DNA of 64,000 nucleotides from Enterobacter sp. JBIWA008 (GTDB lineage: Bacteria; Pseudomonadota; Gammaproteobacteria; Enterobacterales; Enterobacteriaceae), in NCBI RefSeq assembly GCF_019968765.1, contig NZ_CP074149.1:1488001-1552000 (forward strand). The letters run 5' to 3'. Positions within the stretch are counted from its first letter, which is position 1; each line of letters begins with the position of its first letter. Below are positions 36,097-44,801 of this stretch, piece after piece. The position numbers and the translations under genes were made by a program. The notes beneath the pieces are model-generated. The model saw only the letters and a list, made by a program, of their open reading frames with translations, was not told the origin of the DNA and searched no databases.

Positions 36097-36188
36097 TTTA
36101 CTCTCCACAAGACGGACGGTAAGGGAACGGAGGTTAAGGTGTCACACGGATTTTTATGCCTTTGATTTCTATCCGTTTAACATGCTTA

Positions 36189-36203
36189 AGTTGGTATACA
36201 ACT
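36189..36203. promoter_or_regulatory. Palindrome in the permease/LacI divergent promoter
   Basis: AGTTG-GTATA-CAACT is a 15-bp inverted repeat, and a further AGTTG half-site follows at 36212-36216. The core TTGGTATAC resembles the TTGGTATACCAA operator of the hexuronate regulators UxuR/ExuR. A CGTTAACG palindrome at 36289-36296 could serve the LacI protein. Both lie in the 288-bp gap 36097-36384, which holds no gene. Confidence 0.45.
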
Positions 36204-36384
36204 AGTATGGAAGTTGTGTGACAAGTTCACCTTAAGGAAGAAAATGAGTGGGCAAAAGTGGATTTTGTGCAAAATTTCTCATAACTGACGTTAACGCTCT
36301 GGCATGATGACCTTTATGTCAGCTATTGCCTGATAGATACGCTATGAAAATTTTTTCATTTCGCAAATGGAGCCAGATCACAAA

Positions 36385-37458
36385 ATGGACAAAAGGCTAA
36401 AAATCACCGAAATTGCCGCCCGAACGCAGCTCTCGATCAGCACCGTGTCGCGGGTGCTGGCGGGAAAAGCGAATACCAGCGAAAAAGCGCGTGCAAAGGT
36501 GCTGGCGTGCGCGCGGGAGCTGGGGGTGATGGACGGCATGGCGGCAGGGCGTCTGCTGCTTAACAGCCTGGTGGTTTTTGCCCCGCAGCGAGCCTTCGAC
36601 GAGCGGTCCGACATCTTTTACTACCGCGTGATCCAGAGCGTGAGTAAAGGCCTGGCGTCCCACGATGTGCGCCTTCGCTACTGCGCGCTGGAAGAGAACG
36701 ACAGCGACGCCCAGCTGTTTCTGGCGCGCATGAATGAGCCGGATACCCAGGCGGCAATCCTTCTTGGCATCGACGATCCCCATATCCACGATCTGGCGAT
36801 TGACGTGGGTAAACCCTGCATGCTGATTAACTGCCGCGACCGGCACATGCGCCTGCCTGCTGTCGCGCCGGATCATCGCGGCATTGGCGAACGGGCGGCG
36901 GAATATCTGTTCGAGATGGGACACCGTGAGGTGATGAACGTGCTGTGCCTGCGCCGCTACACCATGGAGCTGCGCCTGGCGGGGATCCGCGACGCGTGGC
37001 AGTCTCACAACCTGAAATTCAACGATAAACGCGATCTGCTGGTGGTGCCCAGCTTCAGCGCGCGCGAAACGGAAGAGATGGTCAGCAGCTGGCTCAGTGA
37101 AGTGCAGGGGAAGGATTTACCTACCGCGTTCCTGGTCGGCGGCGACTTTATGGCGGCGGGCACCATTAGCGCATTACAAAACCACGGCCTGCGCGTGCCG
37201 CAGGACGTGTCGGTGATGAGCATTGACGGGTTTAACCTGGCGGCAATCCAGGATGTCCCGCTGACGGCCGTGCATGTCCCTCGCGATGAGCTGGGAACAG
37301 AAGCGGTATATATGCTCCAGCAGCGGCTCATGCGCCCGGACGCGCCGGTGGGAACGTTACTGCTAAACGGCACGCTGGCCGTGCGGGAATCGGTACGGCG
37401 GATACGTCAGGGAAAACGACGCACCGCCGTGGAGCGGGAAGGGCTTTACGACAGTTAA
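36385..37458 (+). CDS. LacI-family regulator of the GH31/permease pair
   Basis: A 357-residue LacI/GalR protein. The helix-turn-helix is KITEIAARTQLSISTVSRVLAGKANTSEKARAKV. The effector domain is recognisable (AAILLGIDDPHIHDLAIDVGKPCMLINC and QDVSVMSIDGFNLAAI), but the hinge helix region is unusual, reading LGVMDGMAAGRLLLNS instead of the normal NxxARSL. I start at ATG 36385 (MDKRLK); an ATG six codons earlier lacks an RBS. The gene is divergent from the permease and convergent with ybiU. The two stops share the bases TTAA (37455-37458), each strand reading TAA. Substrate unknown. Confidence 0.8.
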   Translation: MDKRLKITEIAARTQLSISTVSRVLAGKANTSEKARAKVLACARELGVMDGMAAGRLLLNSLVVFAPQRAFDERSDIFYYRVIQSVSKGLASHDVRLRYCALEENDSDAQLFLARMNEPDTQAAILLGIDDPHIHDLAIDVGKPCMLINCRDRHMRLPAVAPDHRGIGERAAEYLFEMGHREVMNVLCLRRYTMELRLAGIRDAWQSHNLKFNDKRDLLVVPSFSARETEEMVSSWLSEVQGKDLPTAFLVGGDFMAAGTISALQNHGLRVPQDVSVMSIDGFNLAAIQDVPLTAVHVPRDELGTEAVYMLQQRLMRPDAPVGTLLLNGTLAVRESVRRIRQGKRRTAVEREGLYDS

Positions 37459-38711
37459 GCCATGCCCAGCGCGCGCTTGCCGTGGATGTTGAGATCGTTC
37501 ACGGTAAAGCGGTCCTGCCAGTTCTTTTCATAATCCTCGCGCGGGAAGTCTCCCGGCGAAGCGCCGGTTTCCAGCGCTTCCTTGACCTTTTTGGCGTAGG
37601 CGAGGTTTTTCTCGCACATCGGCGCGGCAGGAATGTACATCACGTTGCCCCAGCCCTGCTGATTTTCCACCGGCGCGACGGAGTGGATCACATCGCAATG
37701 CCACCACACGGAATCGCCCGCCTCGAGTGCCGGAATGCTGCTTAATGCCTCGATGAGCAGCGGGTGCCACTTCTCTGAAACCGGCAGCACGCGCCCCGGC
37801 GCCACGCCGCACAGCTCGTCTTCCGGCACGTCGTCCAGCAGCGGACGCAGCAGAATGTAGGCCATTGCTTCCGGGATCGGCACCACGTGCAGCAGCCCCT
37901 GGCCGGGGATCATGTCCGACAGCGCCGTCCAGCCCTGGAAGGTGCGGAACACCGAGCATTTGGTGGTGTTATCGACGGTATATTCTTCCACTTCGGTGCG
38001 GTGAGCGGCGTTCCACGGATCGTATTTCTCGACGTTGCCGTCAAACACGCGGGCAAAGACCTGCTGATAAGCCGGAAGCAGCCAGCGCTCCAGCGCGCCG
38101 GAGTCGGTATGCGCCCCAAGCCCTTTCGAGGTGGTTCCCGGCGGACGGCGGCGGATACGGTCCGGGTAAATCACGCTCACGTCCGGGTTGAACCACTGCT
38201 TGCCGTTGCTCTCGAACGTCCATAAACGGTTCAGGAACGACTGCACCTTCGCCATCTCTTCGCTCTGGCGCGCCTGCATCTGCGCCTGAGACCAGTAAAT
38301 CGGGTAAATCTCCGGACGAGAGGCCGTTAAGGTGCCGAAGAAGTTATCGCCTGGCCCTTTGTAGACCTCGTCAAACTTGTTCAGATCGAGGTAGTCGAGC
38401 ATCGACTGATCCCACGCCAGCGCCTGCTCGCGCGGGAAGTGACCTTTAATCACCGCGCAGCCGCGGCGTTTAACGGCCTCGCGCTGTGCGTCGGTAATCG
38501 TGCCGTTTTTCACATCCGCAAACGCAATCACCGGCCAGACGGATTCGCCTTTATTCTTAAGAGCGTTGATTTCCGCCACGCGGGTGGCAATTTTATCGCT
38601 GAGCTTATTAAACACCGCCTGCACGTCGCCGATCTGCGCGCGCAGCTCACGTTTCAACTGACGTATTGCCGCTTTGTGATCCGCTGGCAAGGTTTCACTG
38701 GTAAAGGTCAT
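37455..38711 (-). CDS. ybiU: DUF1479 family protein YbiU, putative Fe/2-oxoglutarate oxygenase
   Basis: A 418-residue cytoplasmic protein close to E. coli YbiU. The family has a double-stranded beta-helix like Fe(II)/2-oxoglutarate dioxygenases. The likely metal triad is visible as LGAHTDSGALERW (His and Asp) and HCDVIHSVAPV (second His). The reaction is unknown. It is the first backbone gene after the GH31 insert. A palindrome shared with ybiV and ybiWY/fsaA lies 14 bp before its start codon, so it may belong to the same sugar-related regulon. RBS GCGAGG is adequate. Confidence 0.85.
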   Translation of the reverse strand: MTFTSETLPADHKAAIRQLKRELRAQIGDVQAVFNKLSDKIATRVAEINALKNKGESVWPVIAFADVKNGTITDAQREAVKRRGCAVIKGHFPREQALAWDQSMLDYLDLNKFDEVYKGPGDNFFGTLTASRPEIYPIYWSQAQMQARQSEEMAKVQSFLNRLWTFESNGKQWFNPDVSVIYPDRIRRRPPGTTSKGLGAHTDSGALERWLLPAYQQVFARVFDGNVEKYDPWNAAHRTEVEEYTVDNTTKCSVFRTFQGWTALSDMIPGQGLLHVVPIPEAMAYILLRPLLDDVPEDELCGVAPGRVLPVSEKWHPLLIEALSSIPALEAGDSVWWHCDVIHSVAPVENQQGWGNVMYIPAAPMCEKNLAYAKKVKEALETGASPGDFPREDYEKNWQDRFTVNDLNIHGKRALGMA

Positions 38712-38724
38712 AACTGCCTCGCAT

Positions 38725-38743
38725 CTTTCATTCGAAAGTAAAA
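38725..38743. promoter_or_regulatory. Shared palindrome, ybiU copy
   Basis: CTTTC-ATTC-GAAAG followed by TAAAA. The 18 bases 38726-38743 are identical to those at 39744-39761 upstream of ybiV, and the 14-base core equals the reverse complement of 43205-43218. It lies 14 bp before the ybiU start codon, as expected for a repressor site near the transcription start. Confidence 0.65.
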
Positions 38744-38860
38744 ATATCTACAAGTGATACTTTAAGTTAAAAATAAGTTAATGCAAGTTTAAAAACTTGA
38801 CGCAAGCCACAGGACGGAAAAAGAGTGAGAGGCCGGAGCGACGCTCCGGCGAGGAGAGGA

Positions 38861-39676
38861 TCAGGCGTCGAACGGGGAATGGTTGTCGAGCACGGCCTGA
38901 ATGACGTTCAGCGCGCCCTGATGGTTGTTGTCGTCGGTGCCGTAGCGGCTGATTTCTTTGATGCTCTCTGCCGCGTTGCCCATCGCAAAGGAATATTTCA
39001 CCAGCTTCAGCATCTCGGCATCGTTGCCGCTGTCGCCAATGGCCACGCACTCCTGCGGGGAGATTTTCCAGCGTTTCAGCAGACGACTAATGCCGTTGGC
39101 CTTGTGCAGGCCGGGGATAATCAAATCGACAAAACCAAAGCCGCTGGTGACCGGCTTCATGATGCCGTTCAGGGAGACGTGCAGTTTATCCACCAGCGTT
39201 GGGATATCGCTGTCCGGCAGGTTCAGGGAGAACTTAAACAGTACGTCGTCAATTTCGCGGTAATCGCTGATGCGCTTTAAGCGGTGATAGTGCTTTGACA
39301 TCAGCGTCACGAACGCTTCAGGAGCCTGGTCGCTGACCCAGGCACTCTCCAGACCGCAGGCCACAAAGTTCAGCCCCTTGTCTTTCAGCAGTTCGCCAAT
39401 CACGATCTGCGATTCATGACGCGTCAGCTCGCCGTGGAAAATCTGTTCGCCGCGATCGAACACTAGCGCGCCGTTTTCCGCAACGAAGGAGATCCGATCT
39501 TTCAGCTCCGGAAAAAAGGAGATGAGCTGGTAATACTGGTTGCCGCTGGCGACAACAAATTCAATATCGCGGGATTTAAGCTGTTCAAACTGCGCCTGGA
39601 AGCGGTCACGATCGTACTGCTTGGCATCATCAAGGAAAGTTCCGTCCATATCGGTGACGATAACTTTAACGGTCAT
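38861..39676 (-). CDS. ybiV: HAD-family sugar phosphatase YbiV
   Basis: A 271-residue Cof-type haloacid-dehalogenase phosphatase, same length as E. coli YbiV (SupH). It dephosphorylates sugar phosphates such as erythrose-4-, fructose-1- and ribose-5-phosphate in vitro. Motif I is [11 protein letters not shown] (nucleophile Asp and general acid Asp), motif II VASGNQ, and motifs III/IV IKP-V and [12 protein letters not shown]. The start at MTVKVIV follows homology and the AGGAGCAC site; the longest frame begins 11 codons earlier. The gene at 61430-62242 (ybjI) is a clear paralogue. A palindrome shared with ybiU lies about 70 bp upstream. Confidence 0.93.
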   Translation of the reverse strand: MTVKVIVTDMDGTFLDDAKQYDRDRFQAQFEQLKSRDIEFVVASGNQYYQLISFFPELKDRISFVAENGALVFDRGEQIFHGELTRHESQIVIGELLKDKGLNFVACGLESAWVSDQAPEAFVTLMSKHYHRLKRISDYREIDDVLFKFSLNLPDSDIPTLVDKLHVSLNGIMKPVTSGFGFVDLIIPGLHKANGISRLLKRWKISPQECVAIGDSGNDAEMLKLVKYSFAMGNAAESIKEISRYGTDDNNHQGALNVIQAVLDNHSPFDA

Positions 39677-39743
39677 ACTGTGCTCCTGGGTCACTGCGTT
39701 TTGAAACATTCTAATAACAAGGTGACGGGGAGCACAAATTTAA

Positions 39744-39761
39744 TTTCATTCGAAAGTAAAA
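39744..39761. promoter_or_regulatory. Shared palindrome, ybiV copy
   Basis: TTTCATTCGAAAGTAAAA, identical over 18 bases to 38726-38743 before ybiU and in the same orientation relative to the gene. It lies 67 bp before the ybiV start codon. It abuts repeat copy C, which follows at 39764. Confidence 0.6.
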
Positions 39762-39763
39762 GC

Positions 39764-39821
39764 AAAACGGCAACAGAGGTTGCCGTTTTTAGTATTTTCT
39801 CCCTCTCCCCGCAGGAGAGGG
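39764..39821. repeat. Dispersed palindromic element, copy C
   Basis: An AAAACGGCAAC / GTTGCCGTTTT stem (39764-39790) with a T-tract is followed by CCCTCTCCC-CGC-AGGAGAGGG (39801-39821, one mismatch). It lies between the end of ybiW and the ybiV promoter and probably terminates ybiWY transcription. The tail seen in other copies is missing. Confidence 0.78.
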
Positions 39822-39830
39822 AATACGCCG

Positions 39831-42263
39831 TTACAGCGTATGCTCGGTACGGGCAATAATATCGTCCTGCGCATCCGGCGACAGGGCGGTGAAGAACGCC
39901 GAGTAGCCCGCGACGCGCACCACCAGGTCACGATACTGATCCGGGTGTTTCTTCGCCTCCAGCAGCGTTTCGCGCGAGACGATGTTGTACTGAATATGCC
40001 AACCCTTATGCACCTCGAAGAAGGTGCGCAGCAGCACCATCAGCTTCTGGCGATCGCTGTCGTTTTCCAGCGTCGACGGGTTCAGCTTCTGGTTCAGCAG
40101 CACGCCGCCGAGAATCGCCTCGGTAGGCAGTTTACCCACCGAGCCAATGACCGCCGTCGGGCCGAGGTGGTCCGTACCGGAGGCCGGGCTTGCTCCTTCC
40201 GCCAGCGGGGTGTGCGCCTTACGTCCGTCCGGGGTGGCCATTGTCGCCGCGCCAAACGGCACGTTTGCGGAAATCGAGGAGGTGCCCGCGTAGTAGTTAC
40301 CGCCAATCGGGCCGCGGCCGTAGCGCGGGTTGTGGTACTGCTTCAGCTCTTCGATGTAGGTCTGATAGGCGCGCGTCAGCAGCATGTCCACGCTGTCGTC
40401 GTCGTTGCCGTACTTTGGCGCACCGTTGATCAGGCGCTGACGCAGCTGCTCGTGAGTCAGCCCGTCGAAGTCATCCGCCAGCGCCGCCGCCAGCTGCTGT
40501 TGGCCGATAGTGCCCTGTTCGAACACCAGCTTTTTCACCGCTGCCAGGCTGTTGCCGAGATTGGCGATGCCCACCTGGAGGCCGGAAACCCAGTCATACT
40601 TCGCGCCACCCTGCTTGATGCTTTTCGCGCGCTCGATGCAGTCGTCCACCAGCGCCGAGCAGAGAATATCGTGAACGTTCTCTTCCAGCATGGTATCCAC
40701 CACGTACTCAATCTCGATGGATTTGCGGGTGTAGTAGCGGATCTGGCTATCCCATGCTGCCATCACCTCCTCAAAATTGTCGAAGTTACCGGCAGAGAGC
40801 GCTTTCTCCTGCGGCAGGAACACCTTGCCGCTCGTGGCGTCGCGCCCGCCTTCCAGCGCGGCGAGCATGACGCGGGCGAAGTTGATAAAGCTCATGCCGG
40901 TGCAGCGGTAGCCCCACTTGCCGCCCACCGCGGTTTCGATACAGCCGATGGCCGCGTAGTCGTAGGCGTCGTCGCGCTCAACGCCGAGCTTGATGAATTC
41001 CGGAATGACGATTTCATCGTTGTTGAACGCGGGCATACCGAAGCCGCAGCGGATCACCTGCACGCAGGCGTCGAGGAAGTCGTTGCTCATGCCCGCGTGA
41101 TAGCGCACGCTCAGGTTCGGCTGGGTGGAGCGCAGGCGACCGCAGGATTCCAGAATCGCGTACGAGAGCGGGTTCACCGCGTCCATCGGCTCACCGTTGA
41201 CCAGCTTCTGGCCGCCGATGGTGACGTTCTGGTATAGCGGGCTACCGGCGGAAGCCTTGGAGTGCGAGCCGGAGCGGATTTTGTTCACTTCCAGCAGCTT
41301 CAGCCAGCAGCTGTGCAGCAGCTCGATGGCGTGTTCGCGGTCGAGGCTCTGGTTCAGCTCCACGTCGCGGCGGTAGTATGGATAGAGATACTGGTCCATG
41401 CGCGCGAAGGAGACGGAGTGGCCGTTGGACTCAATCTGCAGGATCAGCTGGATGAAGTAGCACAGCTGCAGCGCCTGCCAGAAGGTTTTTGGCGGCTCGT
41501 GGGCAATCACGTCGCAGTTTTCCGCCATCGCCAGCAGCTCGTCGCGGCGGCTTTCGCGGGTTTCCGTGGCGGCCACTTCACGCGCCAGATCGGCGAAGCG
41601 TGTGATGTGCAGGCTTACCGCTTCCAGCACGATATCGATCGCCTTCAGGAACTGGTCGCCGTGCAGGTCTTCCAGCACCGTCAGGTTGATGCGCGAGCGG
41701 CGTTCGGCCACTTTGGCGCGCAGGCCGTCGAGTCCTTTCTCCAGCACCAGCGGGAAGTTAACGGCCAGGTGCGCGTCGCCGGAGGTCATGTTGCCTTCGG
41801 CTTTGATAATGCCGGTTTCCAGCAGGCCTTTCTGCTCGTCGGTGAACATGCCGTAGCAGCGGTCCTGCACCGTCTGGCCGCGCCACCACGGACAGATCTC
41901 ATGCAGCACGCGCTTGTTCTCTTCGCTCACCGCAAAGCCCGCACCCGGGCGGTCCGCCAGATCGTCGATCTCTTTCTCAATCCAGGATACGGTATATTCC
42001 GGGAAAATCGGTGCGGCGCGCACTTCGCTTGCCTGGTTCCCGATAATCAGCTCGTCGTGTTTGATCCAGATGGTACGTTCCGCCAGGTGATGCGCCAGCG
42101 CCAGAGCGCGACGCACCGGGATCGGCTTGTCCATATGCTGCTGGTACATTTCGGTGTAATGCTGCGCGCGCTCGGTACAGACCGGCGGCTTGACGATATG
42201 CACCAGCGCCGTTTTGTGCGCCTTGATGCGCTCGCTGAGGGTGTTGAGATTCAGGGTGGTCAT
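39831..42263 (-). CDS. ybiW: Glycyl radical enzyme YbiW (PFL-like), likely 1,5-anhydroglucitol-6-phosphate lyase
   Basis: An 810-residue glycyl radical enzyme, same length as E. coli YbiW. The thiyl-radical cysteine is Cys441 in AIGCIETAVGG with the conserved Glu443, and the glycyl radical is Gly786 in VRVAGYSAFF near the C-terminus. The whole pyruvate-formate-lyase fold appears present. Recent work, recalled from memory, assigns YbiW to ring opening of 1,5-anhydroglucitol-6-phosphate to 1-deoxyfructose-6-phosphate, which FsaA then cleaves; this would explain the neighbourhood. The enzyme is oxygen-sensitive and needs YbiY, encoded 4 bp upstream. The operon has an FNR-like site, fitting anaerobic expression. 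Confidence 0.9.
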   Translation of the reverse strand: MTTLNLNTLSERIKAHKTALVHIVKPPVCTERAQHYTEMYQQHMDKPIPVRRALALAHHLAERTIWIKHDELIIGNQASEVRAAPIFPEYTVSWIEKEIDDLADRPGAGFAVSEENKRVLHEICPWWRGQTVQDRCYGMFTDEQKGLLETGIIKAEGNMTSGDAHLAVNFPLVLEKGLDGLRAKVAERRSRINLTVLEDLHGDQFLKAIDIVLEAVSLHITRFADLAREVAATETRESRRDELLAMAENCDVIAHEPPKTFWQALQLCYFIQLILQIESNGHSVSFARMDQYLYPYYRRDVELNQSLDREHAIELLHSCWLKLLEVNKIRSGSHSKASAGSPLYQNVTIGGQKLVNGEPMDAVNPLSYAILESCGRLRSTQPNLSVRYHAGMSNDFLDACVQVIRCGFGMPAFNNDEIVIPEFIKLGVERDDAYDYAAIGCIETAVGGKWGYRCTGMSFINFARVMLAALEGGRDATSGKVFLPQEKALSAGNFDNFEEVMAAWDSQIRYYTRKSIEIEYVVDTMLEENVHDILCSALVDDCIERAKSIKQGGAKYDWVSGLQVGIANLGNSLAAVKKLVFEQGTIGQQQLAAALADDFDGLTHEQLRQRLINGAPKYGNDDDSVDMLLTRAYQTYIEELKQYHNPRYGRGPIGGNYYAGTSSISANVPFGAATMATPDGRKAHTPLAEGASPASGTDHLGPTAVIGSVGKLPTEAILGGVLLNQKLNPSTLENDSDRQKLMVLLRTFFEVHKGWHIQYNIVSRETLLEAKKHPDQYRDLVVRVAGYSAFFTALSPDAQDDIIARTEHTL

Positions 42264-42267
42264 AGGT

Positions 42268-43167
42268 TTATCCTCGTAAGGTCGCGGTTAACCCTTTCTG
42301 GCAGGCGTACTGCTGCGCGAAGTCCAGCAGGGCAGGGTTATCCAGCGGTTTGTCAGGGGCAGAGTAAGGTTGGCCGAGCAGGGTGTATTTGTTCATGCCC
42401 AGCGTGTGATACGGCAGAAAATGAATATCCTCTACGCCGAGTTCGTCGGCGGCAAAGTTGGTAATAGCCGTGATAGACGCTTCGTCAGCGTTAAAGCCCT
42501 GGATCAGCGGCACGCGGATGGTGATTTTTTTCCCGGCGGCGGCAAGGCGCTTCAGGTTGTCCAGGATTCGCTTAGCCGAACCGTCCGTCCACTGTTTGAA
42601 CACCTCCCCGTCGACGTGCTTCAGGTCGGCGAGGAACAGATCGACGTACGGTAAAGACGGCTCAATGTAGTGCCACGGTACGTGAAGGCAGGTTTCCACG
42701 GCGGTGTGGATCCCCTGTTCGTGGCTGGCTTTAAACAGGGCATGTGCCAGCTCAGGGTTCATAAACGGCTCGCCCCCGGAGAGGGTGATCCCGCCGCCGC
42801 TGCGGTCGTAGAAGGGTTTGTCGCGCAGTACGGTCGCCATGATCTCCTCGACCTGCTGTTCTTCACCGCAGACGGTCAGCGCCTGCGTCGGGCAGCAGTC
42901 GGTGAGGGCATTAAGCGACTCTTCACTCAGCTTTTCGCGGTGAATCACCAGGCCATTCAGCGCGCGTTCGATACAGCCCGGCGCCGCCTGCTGGCACAGG
43001 TCGCAGCCGTCCAGGCACAGACGCGCGTCAAACAGCACGTCCCGTTTGCGGGAGCGGCTTTCCGGGTTCTGGCACCAGCGACAGCCCAGCGAGCAGCCTT
43101 TCAGGAACACCACGGTGCGAATACCGGGGCCGTCGTGGGTAGAGTAACGCTGAATATTGAAGATCAT
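42268..43167 (-). CDS. ybiY: Radical SAM activating enzyme YbiY for YbiW
   Basis: A 299-residue radical SAM protein. The 4Fe-4S cluster motif is [17 protein letters not shown] (C-x3-C-x2-C, residues ~25-32), and a ferredoxin-like insert with further Cys clusters follows ([17 protein letters not shown], and DCCPTQAL). It has [17 protein letters not shown], the SAM-binding GGE. It would abstract a hydrogen to form the glycyl radical on Gly786 of YbiW. The gene precedes ybiW by 4 bp. It is slightly shorter than E. coli YbiY (308). FsaA is encoded divergently. Confidence 0.91.
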   Translation of the reverse strand: MIFNIQRYSTHDGPGIRTVVFLKGCSLGCRWCQNPESRSRKRDVLFDARLCLDGCDLCQQAAPGCIERALNGLVIHREKLSEESLNALTDCCPTQALTVCGEEQQVEEIMATVLRDKPFYDRSGGGITLSGGEPFMNPELAHALFKASHEQGIHTAVETCLHVPWHYIEPSLPYVDLFLADLKHVDGEVFKQWTDGSAKRILDNLKRLAAAGKKITIRVPLIQGFNADEASITAITNFAADELGVEDIHFLPYHTLGMNKYTLLGQPYSAPDKPLDNPALLDFAQQYACQKGLTATLRG

Positions 43168-43204
43168 GATTTTGCCTCTCGAATTGCATATGAAGATTAA
43201 ATGG

Positions 43205-43218
43205 CTTTCGAATGAAAG
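43205..43218. promoter_or_regulatory. Shared palindrome, ybiWY/fsaA copy
   Basis: CTTTCGAATGAAAG, the exact reverse complement of the 14-base core found before ybiU. It lies between the FNR-like box and a candidate -10 element (TTTAAT, minus strand 43201-43196) of ybiYW, the usual place for a repressor site. It could also affect the divergent fsaA promoter. Confidence 0.65.
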
Positions 43219-43223
43219 TTATC

Positions 43224-43237
43224 TTGATGCAGGTCAA
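43224..43237. promoter_or_regulatory. FNR-type box before ybiYW and fsaA
   Basis: TTGAT-GCAG-GTCAA matches the FNR consensus TTGAT-N4-ATCAA with one change. From its centre, a distance of 41.5 bp leads to about 43189, seven bases after the candidate -10 element of ybiYW, the class II FNR arrangement. Anaerobic activation suits a glycyl radical enzyme. Confidence 0.6.
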
Positions 43238-43295
43238 CTACTGAGCAGGTTTTGTCGTGATAGGGTAAGTGCAGGCAAATTTTGAGGGTGACATC

Positions 43296-43958
43296 ATGGA
43301 ACTTTATCTCGACACATCTGACGTTGCGGCAGTTAAAAAGCTGGCGCGTATCTTCCCGCTGGCGGGCGTGACCACCAACCCAAGCATTGTGGCGGCAGGT
43401 AAAACGCCGCTGGACGAGCTGCTGCCGGCGCTGCACGATGCGCTGGGCGGCAAAGGCCGTCTGTTCGCCCAGGTGATGGCGACCACCGCCGAAGGGATGG
43501 TTGAAGACGCGCGTAAGCTGCGCGCCATCATTAACGACCTGGTGGTGAAAGTGCCGGTGACCGCCGAAGGGCTGGCGGCGATCAAAATGTTGAAGGCTGA
43601 GGGGATCCCGACGCTGGGTACGGCGGTTTACGGTGCTGCGCAGGGGATGCTCTCCGCGCTGGCGGGGGCGGAGTATGTGGCACCCTACGTTAACCGCGTG
43701 GACGCGCAGGGTGGGGACGGGATCCAGACCGTGGTTGAACTGCAACAATTGCTGACGCTGCACGTCCCGCAGTCAAAGGTGCTGGCCGCGAGCTTTAAAA
43801 CGCCGCGTCAGGCGCTGGACTGCCTGCTGGCAGGGTGCGAGTCCATCACTCTGCCGCTGGACGTGGCGCAGCAATTTATTACCTCTCCGGCAGTAGATGC
43901 GGCGATTGTGAAGTTTGAGCAGGACTGGCAGGGGGCGTTTGGACGGACGTCGATCTGA
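43296..43958 (+). CDS. fsaA: Fructose-6-phosphate aldolase FsaA
   Basis: A 220-residue class I aldolase of the transaldolase family, exactly the length of E. coli FsaA. The Schiff-base lysine is Lys85 in [11 protein letters not shown]. The substrate-binding Asp6 (LDTSD) and the GVTTNPSI motif are present. It splits fructose-6-phosphate to dihydroxyacetone and glyceraldehyde-3-phosphate. Recent work, from memory, shows that 1-deoxyfructose-6-phosphate made by YbiW is a natural substrate, giving hydroxyacetone. The start at MELYLDT follows the family; GAGGGTG serves as RBS. It is divergent from ybiYW and shares their control region. Confidence 0.94.
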   Translation: MELYLDTSDVAAVKKLARIFPLAGVTTNPSIVAAGKTPLDELLPALHDALGGKGRLFAQVMATTAEGMVEDARKLRAIINDLVVKVPVTAEGLAAIKMLKAEGIPTLGTAVYGAAQGMLSALAGAEYVAPYVNRVDAQGGDGIQTVVELQQLLTLHVPQSKVLAASFKTPRQALDCLLAGCESITLPLDVAQQFITSPAVDAAIVKFEQDWQGAFGRTSI

Positions 43959-43969
43959 TGGGGGCGGCC

Positions 43970-44043
43970 TGATGCCCTCACCCCAACCCTCTCCCACAGG
44001 GAGAGGGAGCAAACACTAAAACGGCAACCTGAAGGTTGCCGTT
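43970..44043. repeat. Dispersed palindromic element, copy D (inverted orientation)
   Basis: The tail (TGATGCCCTCACCCC) comes first, then CCCTCTCCC-ACA-GGGAGAGGG (43987-44007), then AAAACGGCAACC-TGAA-GGTTGCCGTTT (44018-44043). The order is opposite to copy A. It separates the convergent fsaA and moeB genes and probably terminates both. Confidence 0.82.
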
Positions 44044-44047
44044 TGCT

Positions 44048-44800
44048 TTAACCTCCGCAAACCTCACACCCAGGATTACGCATCAGCTTCATCTCGCGGA
44101 ACTGGCAGGTCATCGCGTCATACATGACGATTTTCCCCGCGGCTGGCGCGCCGTAGTGCGCCAGGACTTTGATCGCTTCCATCGCCTGCAGTGAGCCAAT
44201 CACGCCGACCAGCGGCGCCATCACGCCCGCCTCAACGCAGGTCAGCGCATTCTCGCCGAACAGGCGGCTCAGGCAGCGGTAGCAGGGTTCGCCTTTCGCG
44301 TAAGTGAAGACGCTAATTTGCCCCTCCATGCGGATCGCCGCGCCTGAGACCAGCGGGATTTTGTGGGCAAAACAGCCCGCGTTCAGCTGGTTACGGACGG
44401 CTACGTTATCGGTGCAGTCCAGCACCAGGTTGTGCTGAGTAATCTGCGCGGACAGCGCGTCGTCATCCAGCATCGCGTCAATCAGGGTGAATTCACAATT
44501 AGGGTTAATGCGTGCCAGCGCCGTGCGGGCAGAGTCCACTTTCGGCTGGCCAACCGTCGCATCGCTGTGCAGCGTCTGGCGCTGCAGGTTGGACACCGAT
44601 ACGGTATCGAAATCCAGCAGCGTCATCCTGCCCACGCCCGCCGCGGCAAGATACTGCGTGGCGGCGCAGCCAAGACCGCCGAGCCCGACAACCAGCACGC
44701 TTGCTGCCTTAAGCGCTTCCTGGCCTTCGAAATCAAACCCGCGCAGCACAATCTGGCGGTTGTAGCGCATCATCTCCTGGTCGCTCAGCTCCACCGTCAT
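44048..44800 (-). CDS. moeB: Molybdopterin-synthase adenylyltransferase MoeB
   Basis: A 250-residue ThiF/E1-like enzyme. It adenylates the C-terminal glycine of MoaD so it can be sulfurated for molybdopterin synthesis. Visible parts are the nucleotide-binding VVGLGGLGCAATQYLA (residues ~35-50), the Arg-finger region LQRQTLHSD, the zinc cysteines CYRC (~170) and CEVC near the C-terminus, and CTDN in the active site. The start at MTVELSDQEM was chosen by homology and the GGAGG in the end of moeA. It lies one base after the moeA stop codon, so the two are translationally coupled. Confidence 0.94.
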   Translation of the reverse strand: MTVELSDQEMMRYNRQIVLRGFDFEGQEALKAASVLVVGLGGLGCAATQYLAAAGVGRMTLLDFDTVSVSNLQRQTLHSDATVGQPKVDSARTALARINPNCEFTLIDAMLDDDALSAQITQHNLVLDCTDNVAVRNQLNAGCFAHKIPLVSGAAIRMEGQISVFTYAKGEPCYRCLSRLFGENALTCVEAGVMAPLVGVIGSLQAMEAIKVLAHYGAPAAGKIVMYDAMTCQFREMKLMRNPGCEVCGG

Positions 44801-44801
44801 G

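Noticed and set aside
39780..41237. Long open frame (485 codons) on the plus strand inside ybiW
   Set aside because: It is antisense to a well-recognised glycyl radical enzyme and its translation is rich in His, Arg, Val and Ala without family features. Such frames are a by-product of GC-rich codon use.
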